Assembly (NCBI GenBank): GCA_037447655.1
Contig: JBBHKE010000053.1
Span: forward strand, 1 to 64,000
Source of the DNA: Zygnema cylindricum
Taxonomy: Eukaryota > Streptophyta > Zygnematophyceae > Zygnematales > Zygnemataceae
Length of the DNA: 64,000 nucleotides
Reading direction: 5' to 3'
Below the pieces are notes generated by a model. That model was not told the DNA's origin and ran no database searches. It worked only from the letters and a program-made list of their open reading frames with translations. This document shows, piece after piece, positions 19,771 to 30,005 of this stretch (positions within the stretch are counted from its first letter, which is position 1; each line of letters starts with the position of its first letter). Position numbers and translations under genes: made by a program.

Positions 19771-20536
19771 TCAATCAGGTAATTTGTCTGATTCGCTTAT
19801 TGATTCCGACACTTCTCACCATATGTGTTGTCAACGTGATATGTTAATTAATGTTGTTCCCCTTCAAACTCCATTACGCATTTTGCTTGGAAACAACATG
19901 GAACTAACTTCCACTCTCGTTGGACAGGTGCATTTTAATACCGGTCCGCACGCTTCTCGTCCAATAGTCTTGGACAAAGTTTATTTTGTGCCTGATCTCA
20001 AAAAGAATCTTTTCTCAGCTAGTTCGGCTTTACGCCATGGGAGTTTTGGCATTATTACTGAATCCGATGTTCAATTCTTTTCCTCCTCTAAGGACCTCAT
20101 TGGTTGCGGCACTCGTTTAGGAAACCTATATATTCTAAATTTCTTTCATGATGTCGCTCATGCTTCTTTAGCTCATTCCCCCTCTTCTTCCTCTTTTCTC
20201 AAATGGCATCTTCGATATCGCCATCTTAATGGTGCTAGCCTAGCTTCCCTTAGTAAAAGGCTTGTACTTGGAATTGATCCTTTTAATGAAAGAAAAATTG
20301 ATTTTTGTCATGGTTGTATTCTTGGCAAAATGCCTCGCTTACCTTTTCCTTCTTCTTCTTCTCAATCATTGGCCCCTCTTGATCTCATTCACAGTGATGT
20401 GTGCGGTCCTATTCCTATTCACAGCCTTGGTGGTGCCTCTTATTTCCTCACTTTTATTGCTGATTTTTCTCGTTTTACGCACATTTACTTCATGCGTCAT
20501 AAATCCGAAGTTTTCACCCATTTTCAACACTTTCAA
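19771..20536 (+). pseudogene. Protease, GAG-pre-integrase and first part of integrase of element D
   Basis: In frame with gag after its shift. Protease active site is DSDTS (19802-19816) in place of DSGAS seen in C. GAG-pre-integrase: WHLRYRHLNGASL and CHGCILGKMPRLPFP. Integrase: IHSDVCGPI with the first catalytic Asp. A conserved FIDDFSR is FIADFSR. A single extra C near 20536 (TTTCAAAACACTT) ends the frame at 20572. Confidence 0.9.
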
Positions 20537-23243
20537 AACACTTGTCGAAAATCACTTATCATCTCGCATTAAAACTATACGCACGGATAATGGGGGGGAG
20601 TTTGTCTCTAATGTTTTTTCTGAGTTCTTACTATCGCATGGCATTTTTCACCACAAAACTTCTCCTCATACTCCGCAGCAAAATGGTGATGCTGAGCGCC
20701 TAAATCGCACTCTCATTGATATGTCTCGCTCTCTCCTACATTTTGCTAACTTACCATTTCATTTTTGGGCTGAGGCTTTACTCACATCCTCTTATATTCG
20801 CAATCGTTCTCCAACCTCCTCTCTTTCTAACAAAACCCCTTTTGAAGCATGGCATGGTACTAAACCCGATGTTTCTCACTTTCGTATTTTTGGGTGCGAC
20901 ACATACTATAAAATCCTACCCCCTTCTCATGGAAAATTAGGTGCTCGGGCCATGCGCGGAATTTTTGTGGGATATTCCCCTAATTCTAAGGCCTACCGTA
21001 TTTGGTGTCCCTCTTCACGCCGAATTATCACCACGTGTGACGTTATTTTTCATGAAACTCCTCTCTTACGCACGCTTGTCCCCGATTTACCACTGACTCC
21101 TTTACCCAGTTTATTCCCTCCTTATGAATCTATCCCTACTAATTCTGTTACTGTCCTGCCTACGCCCTCTTTAACACCTTCCCCTTCTACGCCCCCTTTA
21201 ATACCTCACATTTCCCCGATTTCCTCAAGTGTTCCTTCACTTTCAGATTCTGTTACGTCCGGAAATTGCGGAAATTTCTCACGCCCCGCAGTTACCGGCG
21301 GTCTCCCACTAATGGTACAGCTCTCGACAAGTGCCGATGCGGTCCCCCAAACGACCGCAATTCCCGGCGGTCTCCCACATACGGTACAAATCGTGGCGGG
21401 TGACGTTAGGGTCCCCGAAACGACGAATACATTTTTTGTCGCTACACCGACAAATCCGGATTCGGTCCTTAACTCGACAAATGTTTCACATACTGTCTCG
21501 GACAATTTGTCGCCGCCCAGATTGGTTCGCAATACGGTCCTTGTTACGCCGCTAACGCTTCCTGTCGAACAAGTTGCTGTACGACAAAGTACACGTCTAA
21601 TTCAACCGACTTGGAAGATTCGCGAGAGTCTCGCTCATGCGAACCTTGCTGATGTCAAAGATCCTCCAACATTGAATGCCGCGTTAAAACGTCCGGATGC
21701 TGACAAGTGGCGGCTTGCTGCTACTCAAGAGTACAACGCATTGATGTCGAATAATACCTGGACTCTTTGTACGCTTCCACCAGATCGACGTGCAATTGGT
21801 TCTAAGTGGGTTTTTAAAATTAAAAGGCTGGCAGATGGATCTGTTGACCGTTACAAGGCGCACCTTGTAGCAAAAGGATATTTGCAAACAGAGGGCGTTG
21901 ACTACAACGAAGCTTTTGCCCCTGTCGCCAAATTTGACTCCATCCGCACTATATTATCTCTTGCCGCCCTTCATTATTGGGAGTTACAGCAACTCGACGT
22001 CAAGATTGCTTTTCTTCATGGTAGTCTTGCCGAAGATATTTTTATGGATCAACCTCCTGGTTACACTGTACCTGGTTCTGAAACTCTTGTTTGTCATTTA
22101 CGTAAGTCTATTTATGGTCTTAAACAAGCACCTAGAGTTTGGCATCAAACACTTGTCGCAGCATTAATTAAGGAAGGTTTTAGGGAAATTAGTGCGGAAC
22201 CTGGAATCTATATTAGAGGTACCGGGAATCAGTTAATCATTATCATTATTTACGTAGACAATTTAATTCTTGCAGGTCCTAGTAAGTCGTCTATTCACCA
22301 GGTCAAGGGTATTCTCTCTTCCAATTGGCTAATGACCGATTTAGGTGACCTTGACTATTGCTTAGGCATCACTATTCTACGTCAAAGATCTGCACGCATT
22401 TTGCAAATGAGTCAAGAGCATTACATCCTTGACCTCCTTGAGCATTTTGACATGACAAATTGCAACTCTGTTCCTACTCCTCTTGATCCCAACACCACTC
22501 TCACTAAGAAATCCTCCGATGGGAATGCCCAAGGAGATATTAGCTCACTTTATCGGTCGATTATAGGAAAATTGATGTATGCTATGCTTGGTACACGGCC
22601 GGATATTTGCGTAGCCGTTTGTCTTTTATCTCAATTTTCGCATTGTGCATCTCAAACCCATCTCCAAGCCGCATTACGTGTCCTTCGCTACCTCCAAGGA
22701 ACAAAGCATCTTCATCTCACTTTCTCCCATCCTTCTCCCCCCTCACCAACATCCTCTTCGTTTTCTCCGGACACTTCCATCATTGGTTTTTGCGACGCGT
22801 ATTGGGGTAATCAAGTCGACGATCGTCGCTCCATTTCCGGTGTGTGTTTTTCTTTAGGTGGTGGCCTTGTCTCTTGGTCGTCCCGCAAACAAATCACTGT
22901 TGCTCTTTCTTCAACGGAGGCGGAATACATGGCCGGCGCTGCTGCCACAAAATCGGCTATTTGGTTTCGCCGTCTTCTTTCTGATCTCTCTTTTCCCCCT
23001 TCTTCTCCCACCTCTATTTTTTGTGACTCTCAAGGAGCGTTGGCTCTTATGAAAAACACTATCCATCATACACGCACTAAACACATTGATATACAATTTC
23101 ATTTTACACGTGATAAAATTCTTGATGGCACCGTCTCCTTCTCTCATTGTGCCACCGGCTCTCAACTTGCGGATTTTCTCACAAAACCTCTCCCTCGCCC
23201 TTTATTTCATCACCACATGTTTTATCCCGGTCTTCGTGACTAA
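20537..23243 (+). pseudogene. Integrase core, RT and RNase H of element D
   Basis: One frame open for about 900 codons, from FKTLVENHLSSRIKT to PGLRD. Integrase: TDNGGEF and QNGDAERLNRTL. A Ser/Thr/Pro-rich linker spans 21080-21600. RT starts around 21640 with SKWVFKIKRLADGSVDRYKA, LDVKIAFLHGS and YVDN (22251-22262), where the second catalytic Asp of YVDD is lost. RNase H: FCDAYWGNQVDDRRS, SSTEAEYMAG, CDSQGAL and HTRTKHIDIQ. Apart from these changes the region is remarkably free of stops. Confidence 0.92.
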
Positions 23244-23255
23244 CCATGCTTTAAT

Positions 23256-23265
23256 CGAGGGGGGG
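23256..23265 (+). other. Polypurine tract of element D
   Basis: GAGGGGGGG directly before the 3' LTR, 12 nt after the pol stop. Confidence 0.85.
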
Positions 23266-23747
23266 TGTTGAAAGTCAATTAAAGCATTCTACACTACTTA
23301 GTGTCCTAGTCACTACACGACTAGTTTTACTACTACGGTTAGTGTTCTGTACTCTATGTAGTGAACTGTACTTTATAAAATGGACTGTACATACCTTTTG
23401 TCAGTATATGTAGGAATCTCTCTTGGAATCTTTTATTCGCTTTAGCGTAGCTAGATGTACCGTCCTAAGTTACTCCTTTCATTAGATGTACCTTTTAGAG
23501 TCTTTTCGACTACCCTTTTTGTCTTTTCGACTACTCTTTTGTTTTTTATCACTATAAGACTCTCTTCTGTCTTTATGGAAAATTACTCAATGAAAAGAAA
23601 TCCAAACGACAAACTTCTCCTTGTTCTCTTGTTTGCCGTTTACTCTGCACTGTCTTTTCTATATCAGGCCTCTATTCTTCTCTTTTGGCCTCTCTCTATT
23701 ATTTGTCGTATTAGATTTTTCGGCCTATCATGGCCTTTCATTCAATA
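23266..23747 (+). repeat. 3' LTR of element D
   Basis: 482 bp, reading the same as the 5' LTR except for a 21-bp duplication (GTCTTTTCGACTAC plus CCTTTTT type unit) near 23500-23540. Confidence 0.95.
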
Positions 23748-24177
23748 GCCTAGTCTGGCAGCAGAGCCCAGGCAGTAGTTGCATTTAGTCCTGGCAGCAG
23801 TGGCAGCAGTTGCACCTAGTCCTGGCAGCAGCTGCTAGTACTAGTACTGGCATGCAACTAGTCCTGGCAGCAGCTGCTAGTACTAGTACTGGCATAAGCA
23901 GTAGCAAGTACTAGCGGTAGCACCTAGTACTAGCAGCTGCAGTAGCATTAGTACTCGCAGCAACAATAGCTAGTACTTGCAGCTGCAACTAGCACTAGTA
24001 CTGGTATAAACAGTAGCTAGTACTAACATATGCAGCTAGTACTAGCAGTTGTAGTAGCACTAGTTCAGCAGTTGCAGCTAGTATTAGCAGCAGCTGCACC
24101 TAATATTAGCAGCTGCAGTAGCACTAGTACTGGTAGAAGCAGTGGCAGCAGCAGTAGTACTAGCAGCAGTAGCAACT
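23748..24177. repeat. CTAG/CAG-rich simple repeat, right part
   Basis: Degenerate array of CTAGTACTAGCAGC, GGCAGCAG and GCAGTAGCA words, about 430 bp. No regular period over long distances. Likely slippage-prone, palindromic CTAG and CTGCAG rich. Confidence 0.85.
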
Positions 24178-24179
24178 AG

Positions 24180-24510
24180 CAAGAATACTTTTTTTTTTTA
24201 AGAAGCCTCGATATATCGACAATATATCGGCGATACATCGCGATAATTTGATTTTCGATATATCGAAGCGATATATCGATTATCGGGTACTTCAAATTTG
24301 ATATATATCGAATATCGGCAAATGGTCCTCGATACCCAACACTGATAACAATATTTTGAAAGTCAAAGCTGTCCAACCGATTGACTGTCAAATTTAGACT
24401 CAACGGTACTTTACTTGTACCAATGTGTACTTCAAATGTACAGTTTATGACAAAATGACGTAAGTGACTGTGCGCAACCAAAACAGTCACTGCCATGATC
24501 AATTCCCTGA
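24180..24510 (-). repeat. Repeat R3, copy 2 (inverted, without fold-back insert)
   Basis: Reverse complement of 15185-15357 plus 16132-16230. Rich in CGATATATCG palindromes at 24205-24330. The join at about 24350 shows the state before the fold-back insertion. Confidence 0.75.
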
Positions 24511-24648
24511 ATAAATTAGAGTTAAATTCCTTTTCGAAAAAGTTATATCACACAAATTAGAGTTGATAACTCTAATTATTTTTTTCTCTTTTTTTACTCT
24601 AATTTTTTCTTTACTATAATTACGATTCCCGGTGTAGTGTGGCACACG
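24511..24648 (-). mobile_element. Terminal part of a TA-type MITE, related to 30961-31470
   Basis: Shares AAATTAGAGT, ATTCCTTTT, ACTCTAATTATT, TCTCTTTTTTTACTCTAA and ATTACGATNCNCGGTGTA with the right end of the 510-bp MITE. The outer end abuts the DOMON pseudogene at TAGTGTGGCAC, where the intact gene copy has GCGTAGTGTGGCAC, consistent with insertion at a TA. Confidence 0.6.
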
Positions 24649-24778
24649 TGGAGTAGTTGGAGGGGAAGAATTGGAAGGAGTTGTAGCAAGTCAAGCTGGT
24701 ATGAGAGGTTGTACGGATAGGTACGGAAGTGAGAAGGGAGGCGGCTACGAGAATAATAGTGGGGATTGAGTGGGCCAT
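24649..24778 (-). pseudogene. Truncated DOMON-protein gene, copy 2
   Basis: Minus strand from ATG at 24778: MAHSIPTIILVAASLLTS, a signal peptide, then SLTCYNSFQFFPSNYSTCATL. About 43 codons match the gene at 29835 closely, then the MITE end replaces the rest. Upstream sequence is also duplicated (to 25433), including TATA box and TGACGTCA site. The gene is therefore a 5' fragment of a duplicated gene, cut off by a mobile element. Confidence 0.75.
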
Positions 24779-24882
24779 TGTGATTGGAGGGAAAGAGTGG
24801 AGAGAGAGGAGAGAGAGAGTGAAAGAAGAGGGAGACGAAAGGACGGAGCGAAAGATAAGAGAGCGTTTGAGTGAGAGAGGAG

Positions 24883-24889
24883 TTTTATA
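24883..24889 (-). promoter_or_regulatory. TATA box, DOMON gene copy 2
   Basis: TATAAAA, 105 nt upstream of the ATG at 24778. The other copy has CATAAAA at the matching place. Confidence 0.55.
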
Positions 24890-24918
24890 CTTTTTGTTTT
24901 CGGATCCGACGGCTGCAG

Positions 24919-24926
24919 TGACGTCA
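24919..24926. promoter_or_regulatory. TGACGTCA palindrome, copy 2
   Basis: Perfect 8-bp palindrome, the core bound by plant TGA-type and other bZIP factors, about 30 nt upstream of the TATA box. Kept in both copies. Confidence 0.55.
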
Positions 24927-25561
24927 TCGAGTTTCTTTTCACAAATGGAAATTAAAAAAAGAGGGAATCTTTCATGCGCTGGAGATCCTGACTCAGATTT
25001 TGTTTGTCCACCCGAGGTCACTTGTCTATATCGTACGGACGACAAAATAGTGAACTGCGCGTCAGTGTTTTGGGTGGAAATGAGACGTGACACCATACAC
25101 TTTCGAGCCACATACGTCCAAAAACAAAGGATTGGGCTCCATGGGAATCTATTTGGGAGTCAAAAACGCTTTTTTTATATAAATGATCCCATTGGCCGTT
25201 ACAAATACGGTCAATTTTTTGTTCATTGACGATTCGCCATATGTTTAGAATCTTTTTTTTTTACGCCTGCTTCTCGCGTCTATTTTTTTTTTTTTTTTGG
25301 GATCAGTCTCTCGAAGTGGAAGAATCAGTTGACTATTTGTCGCGGCGTGAAAGTTTCTGTGGAATTTTACGGCGAACTTTTTTGGTATTTTTATTTTTTT
25401 ATGATTGTAGTAAAAGGGTGTGCCCGTGTGTTACAAGCTTGTCCAGTACATTCATTCTTTCTGGTAAAGAACAAATCATTTTACAAGTCATTCTCTCCTC
25501 TACAAGTATTCTATTTCGTATCTTTTTAAATGCTGGCTTTTGAACATTTTGTATTTTTTAA

Positions 25562-25807
25562 ATGACTCATTTTTTAAACATTGTTAATGATTTCTTACAG
25601 GAGGCCGACATCCTCCAGGTGTTGGGAAACACCCTCCGGGTGTCAGAAAACATCCTCTCGGAGTTGGAAAACATCCTCCATGAGTTGGAAAATATCCTCT
25701 CGGAGTTGGAAAACATCCTCTCGGAGTTGGAAAACGTCCTCCTGGGATTGGAAAGCATTCTCGCAATCAATAGGAGAACACCTCGAAACATCGGTAAAAA
25801 TATTTAG
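25562..25807 (+). CDS. Heptad-repeat reading frame in R1, copy 2 (hypothetical)
   Basis: 81 codons, same start (MTHFLNIVNDFLQEADILQ) and end (INRRTPRNIGKNI) as copy 1, with fewer ENILSEL-type heptads. The loss of a whole 21-bp unit keeps the frame. The putative acceptor TTCTTACAG (25592-25600) and donor GTAAAAA (25795) are also kept. No known family. Confidence 0.3.
   Translation: MTHFLNIVNDFLQEADILQVLGNTLRVSENILSELENILHELENILSELENILSELENVLLGLESILAINRRTPRNIGKNI
25608..25770 (+). repeat. 21-bp minisatellite, about 7.5 units
   Basis: Same unit as at 13858-14035, with CATCCTCTCGGAGTTGGAAAA the commonest version here. Confidence 0.95.
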
Positions 25808-26662
25808 TTTGCTGTTGAAATAATGGGCTAGCCACCAACCTCTTAGAATTGTGCTATTTGCATTATAACACTAATCTGGTCCTAGTTTGTTTTGCACCTT
25901 TGAAGACAAGATAACATCACTACAACTTTTTGTGTTTATTTAATGCTATTACTTTTTGTGGTTCACAATTGTCCATGCTATTTGGATCGAAAAGATGATT
26001 ACCAACACTAAGGCACGCGTACTAATTATTTTTTGCGGACCATAGCATTTCACGGTGAAGTGAAATGCTCATGAGTTGGAAGGGAAGAGTTGGAAGGGAA
26101 TGTGTGGTAAAATGGGGTTTAACGTGTTTAAAATATATATACGTTAATAGAATCATTTTGAATTTGGACTAATATGAGACTGTTACTCTCAAAAATTGTA
26201 ATTTTGAAACCTTTGATGGACTTAGGTCTCGGTAGAATCAACCATATTATGTCTATAAATAATAGTCGAAAGAAAGTGAACAAATGAGACAGTTGTTATT
26301 GTGTGAGATTTTGTTATAAGGTGATAGACATATCATAAGTGATGGTTCTAATGTTGATGGGGATTAGAATTTTAGATTTCCTATGTGTCCTTGTACGCAT
26401 GTTTCCCCGATCTCTTCTTTCCAAATGTCTTTTAACCTCATTTCTAAGCGTATCATTACTGTAAAATGTGCTCAAGCCATTAAATTTTGATCAAAGCATT
26501 CACGACACGGGATCAAACAAAAATGGCACAAGAGGAAAAAAAAGGTTTTCTAGACCATAATCACATTTTGTGGAGACAAAGAACTCAAAGGCAACTTTTG
26601 TCTTTTTGGGCCTTGTATAAATAGAGTAGTGTACAAGCTATTTTGACAAATGCTAGAAGACT

Positions 26663-28440
26663 AAAATTTGCATGTTTTTGATTCCGCATCACTTGGGATA
26701 TGGTACTAATAGGGGTGTTTCTACAACACCCAAAGATAAGTGTCCCCCTCTCGAGCTACCTAATCAACTCCCACTTTTCCTTCTCCAATGGTTAGAGTTT
26801 ATTTCGACTACACGGTCGTCCCATCTTGAGGAAAAGTTGGTTTGATTCCTCTTTCTTCTATGATTGGTCTAGTCGCCTTTGGCCCTTGTTTGGGAAACCC
26901 TCTTGGCAAACCTTTATTAGCCCTTTCTCATTTATTGCGCCCTCTTATCTTCCACTTTCACTTCCCCTTCTTGCCTCTTCCCTTCTCGGTGAACAACACA
27001 CACACACACCATTGGCTTTATAGACCAAGCTGTTCTTGCCTTACGTTCCCCACCTGCATTTCTTTACTTCCTCTCCCATCCCTTCTTCCCTACTCTTGTT
27101 TCACGTTTTTGCCTTTGATGGTCGCCTCGTGGACATCCTCCACACTTTATAGTGTCATGGGCTTTCGATCGGGATTTTGGCTTTACAAATCGCATTCAGC
27201 TATCCCTTCCCGACTCCAGGGGACATTATGGTTTAGTATCTACGGCTCACGTGGCACCAACTTAGTGAGTTGTTGCCTTATAGCCTCAACACTTGTCACT
27301 CGCTTTTTGGTTGAGGATACTTTTGTTCTTCCTACTATCATGCTTTTGGGAGGTGTTTTCTCCTTCTTGTATCTGTTTTGGAGGCGGCCGGCCATATTTC
27401 TCCCCTTGCTTCGAGTCATATGACGTTTTTCCCACCCTTATTAGGAAGCTAGTTACCCATGTCAAAAAATTAAAATCTGATTGTCTCCACGATTCTATCC
27501 TAGCTTCTCAAGGCTCCTCCCATTGATATATCCTGTAACCATTTTCAATCCTGTGGAGCCTTTTGGAGCTTGGCTCCGGAGTTTGGCTCTTGGTTATTCT
27601 TTCTACTACCTACTCAATTTACCATCGCCGTTGAATTCATGCCTAACTCCCATGGCCCAAGAGTACTCGACTCTCTTGTTGGTCATGCGACTTTGTCCTT
27701 CGACCTGTTAGAATTGCAATGTGGGATTTTGTCAATGTTGGTTCATTTTTAGTGTGGGTCAGTTTTTTGTCGCGCGTCGCGTCGCGCATTATGTTTCGTT
27801 TCATTAGTACTTTTAGTTTCGTCCATCTAGTATGTGTACGGGTTTTCTACTACTTCGGTTCGTGCGTATTACTTCTAGAAGTTTCGTTTCACGTAGGCTA
27901 AGTCGTACTTTAAGTATTGTACCTCTAGACGTTTCGTTTCGAGAAATTTCAGTTTGAGTCGTACTCTATTTTACGTCCAAGTACATGTGACGCTTCTAGA
28001 ATTAGATTTCTGGATGTTATCTGGCGACTAAGTTAAAATATGTTCTAACGAGGGAATTAGATACAACTAAGGGAATAACCTAAGAAGAAATCAATGTAGA
28101 GTTAATGTATGAGAATTAATGTGAGTTTCCTCTTCTGAATTATATATGTCTCTATCTATGTTCATGAGAATTTAATGTTTGTAATGTGAGCTGGTTGATA
28201 TTTGATGTGAGTGAAATTTGCTTCCGCATTGTGTAATTTGTCAATTTTTTGCGCATTCCGATTTTGTGTTATCGATCCTTTCACGACCAAACCACGTTCA
28301 TTTGTTATGTTGGTCCTTTAGAGGAGAGTTGATTCATGCACACTATATTATGTTATTTGGGACACAGTTGCGACTACAACATCTAAAAGGGCGTTCTTTG
28401 ATCGTCTAAAGGTTTCACATGTTATTCATTCGAGGTGGAT
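26663..28440. other. Host DNA, possible decayed gene, unidentified
   Basis: Plus-strand ORFs of 193 codons (26842-27423) and 60-77 codons further on have no domain that can be named, and neighbouring frames look equally protein-like, as in a frameshifted pseudogene. 27770-28000 is rich in GTTTCGTTTC and TCTAGA words. No LTR, TIR or RNA gene seen. Confidence 0.35.
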
Positions 28441-28562
28441 AGAAATTGTTTTACCCAATGGTAGGTATCGTCATTAGTTACCTTAACTTCGAAAACTCCG
28501 TCACCAATTTCAAGAATGGAAATGTCAAAAGTACCACCACCTAAATCAAAAACTATTATAGT
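28441..28562 (-). pseudogene. Hsp70 fragment, plastid/DnaK type
   Basis: 40 open codons on the minus strand: [15 protein letters not shown] then [12 protein letters not shown] and [13 protein letters not shown] is the phosphate-2 loop of the Hsp70 ATPase domain, and [11 protein letters not shown] is typical of the stromal/bacterial DnaK branch. After TNDDT the expected GGEDFD region is replaced by unrelated residues and nothing else of Hsp70 is found on either side. Hsp70 is an ATP-driven chaperone; this piece cannot function. Confidence 0.8.
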
Positions 28563-29034
28563 TTTTGTTGACATTGTTCTCGCGATTGGCTAGTTGCAGT
28601 TGTTCGTCGGGCGACTCGACATGTTGGAGAGGTTGGTCATGACGTTGTTGGGAAGGAGAAGGATTACGAACATTTCAATGATGTAAATGACTTCATTCGA
28701 TATTGGTCAAGATATTTGCTCGTTTGGGAGTTGCTCTGGGTGAGTTCTTTTGTATTTATGGTTTTTTATTTGTTTCATTGTGCGGGGTCTCAAGAGCCAC
28801 CCCACTTAGGAGCTCTCCCATTTTTGTCCTTTTCTCCCACTTCTCTACTTCTTTGTAACATTAACGTCTATCCATGGCAGTAAAGCGAGTGCAAGATTGT
28901 CCTAGAAGGGCAAAGAGGAGCAAAAGAGGAGAAAGAGGAGGAATAAGAAAGTAGAAAAAAGAGGAAAATGAAAGAGAGAAAAAAAGGGAGGAAGAAAATG
29001 AAAGAGAAGGAAAAGAAAAAATGAAGGAAGGATC
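28563..29034. other. Host DNA with a purine-rich tract
   Basis: 28895-29040 is almost pure A and G on the plus strand (GAAAAGAGGAGAAAGAGG type words). No gene recognised. Confidence 0.6.
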
Positions 29035-29835
29035 TTAAAAAACTAGAGGAAACAGGAAAACGTAGAATAAAAAAGCGAGGAGCAAACGATTATAAGAGAT
29101 TCTAGAAAAAAAAAAGGAGTAAGAATAATTGTTTACCTCAGGAGGAGAAGGCGGTGAAGGAGGACGAGGCTCGACGAGTCCTGGTACGGAAGTTTCACGG
29201 AAGTCACGAAGACCTTTGTCGAATTTCCCATTGGACGACACGTGTTTCAACATAGCCGTTCCCGCGATCCCGCCTTTTTCGGTAGCTGACGTGGGCCCCT
29301 TCGCATACACACTAATATACTTCGCTTTGGCACCAAGCGTAATTTCAAACTGAATGTAAATTTTTTCCGCCGCCACACCGTTGTTAATTGTTGATTGGAT
29401 GAAACATTTTTTTCTCGTCACATTTTAACGCTTTTTGGTGTCGTCGTTTGCCACGCCGCAGTTTTCGGTGCTAGTGAGCCACAATTGGACAACTTTAGGT
29501 CCGGCGATCGTATTATAACAAGCCAAAACCGCACTATTTGCCATTTCTTGATTATCTTTCGTATTAAATCCAAAAGATACCCATCCGCCGAGCTTACGTG
29601 GCGTGGAAACGAAAAGGCCCTTTAAGTATTTTTGGTTAGGGTTTAGGGTGTTGTTTAATTTGAGGGACCATGCGAGCGTGGATTTGTCGCGTAGTGTGGC
29701 ACAAGTGGAGTAGTTTGAGGGTACGAATTGGAAGGAGCTGTAACAAGTTAAGCTGGTAAGAGCGGTTGTATGGATAGGTACGGAAGTGAGAATAGAGGCG
29801 GCTAGGAGAAGAATAGTGGGGATTGAGTGGGCCAT
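29035..29835 (-). pseudogene. Secreted DOMON-domain protein (AIR12-like) with an in-frame stop
   Basis: Minus strand, ATG at 29835: MAHSIPTILLLAASILTSVP is a signal peptide. SLTCYSSFQFVPSNYSTCATL, then LAWSLKLNNTLNP, GGWVSFGFNT and MANSAVLACYN fit the plant DOMON family (DUF568), which binds a b-type haem and acts in apoplastic redox; AIR12 proteins are GPI-anchored. After DDTKKR comes TAA (29427-29425); the same frame then continues without a break for ~130 codons (IQFEITLGAKAKYISVYAKGP and a Pro-rich segment) to a hydrophobic tail at 29035, which could be a GPI signal, although PPE|GTAAAC near 29137 could be a splice donor. Either the gene is a pseudogene by one substitution, or the stop is a sequencing error. 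A 5' copy is at 24649-24778. Confidence 0.65.
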
Positions 29836-29937
29836 TGTGATTGGAGGGAAGAGTGGAGAGTTAGATAGGAGAGAGAGTGAAAGAAGAGGGGCACGTAAGG
29901 ACGGAGCGAGAGATAGAAAGCCGTGTGCGTGAGAGAG

Positions 29938-29944
29938 TTTTATG
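29938..29944 (-). promoter_or_regulatory. TATA-like box of the DOMON gene
   Basis: CATAAAA, ~105 nt upstream of the ATG; the paralogous copy has TATAAAA. Confidence 0.5.
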
Positions 29945-29997
29945 CTTAGGGATGGTTTTAGTAAAAAATTGTCGTTTCTTGGATCGGACGGCTGTAG

Positions 29998-30005
29998 TGA
30001 CGTCA
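29998..30005. promoter_or_regulatory. TGACGTCA palindrome, copy 1
   Basis: bZIP-type site at the same distance from the TATA-like box as in copy 2, within flanks that have changed elsewhere. Confidence 0.55.

Larger units (their letters stand above)
18236..23747 (+). mobile_element. Element D: structurally complete copia retrotransposon
   Basis: 5512 bp from LTR to LTR with target duplications GCCTA at 18231-18235 and 23748-23752. LTRs appear identical except for a 21-bp tandem duplication in the 3' copy, so insertion is recent relative to all other elements here. Order: LTR, primer site, gag, protease, integrase, RT, RNase H, purine tract, LTR. Coding capacity is broken at four points: a 16-bp duplication in gag, a 1-nt insertion in integrase, protease DSGA to DSDT, and RT YVDD to YVDN. 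Confidence 0.95.
24779..25433 (-). repeat. Duplicated upstream region of the DOMON gene, copy 2
   Basis: Matches 29836 to about 30519 collinearly (GGTCACTTGT/GGTCACTAAT, ATGGGAATCT, CAGTTGACTATTTGTCGCG, AAAAGGGTGTGCCC). The match stops exactly where repeat R1 begins at 25434. TATA box TATAAAA is at 24889-24883 and TGACGTCA at 24919-24926 on this copy. Confidence 0.8.
25434..26662 (+). repeat. Repeat R1, copy 2
   Basis: Direct copy of 13687-14927, differing by scattered substitutions, one minisatellite unit, a short deletion near 25820 and a small insertion near 26230. Joined at its left end to the upstream region of the truncated DOMON gene. Confidence 0.85.

Noticed and set aside
22811-23165. 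Minus-strand ORFs within the RNase H of D
   Set aside because: Antisense shadows of a conserved RNase H frame.
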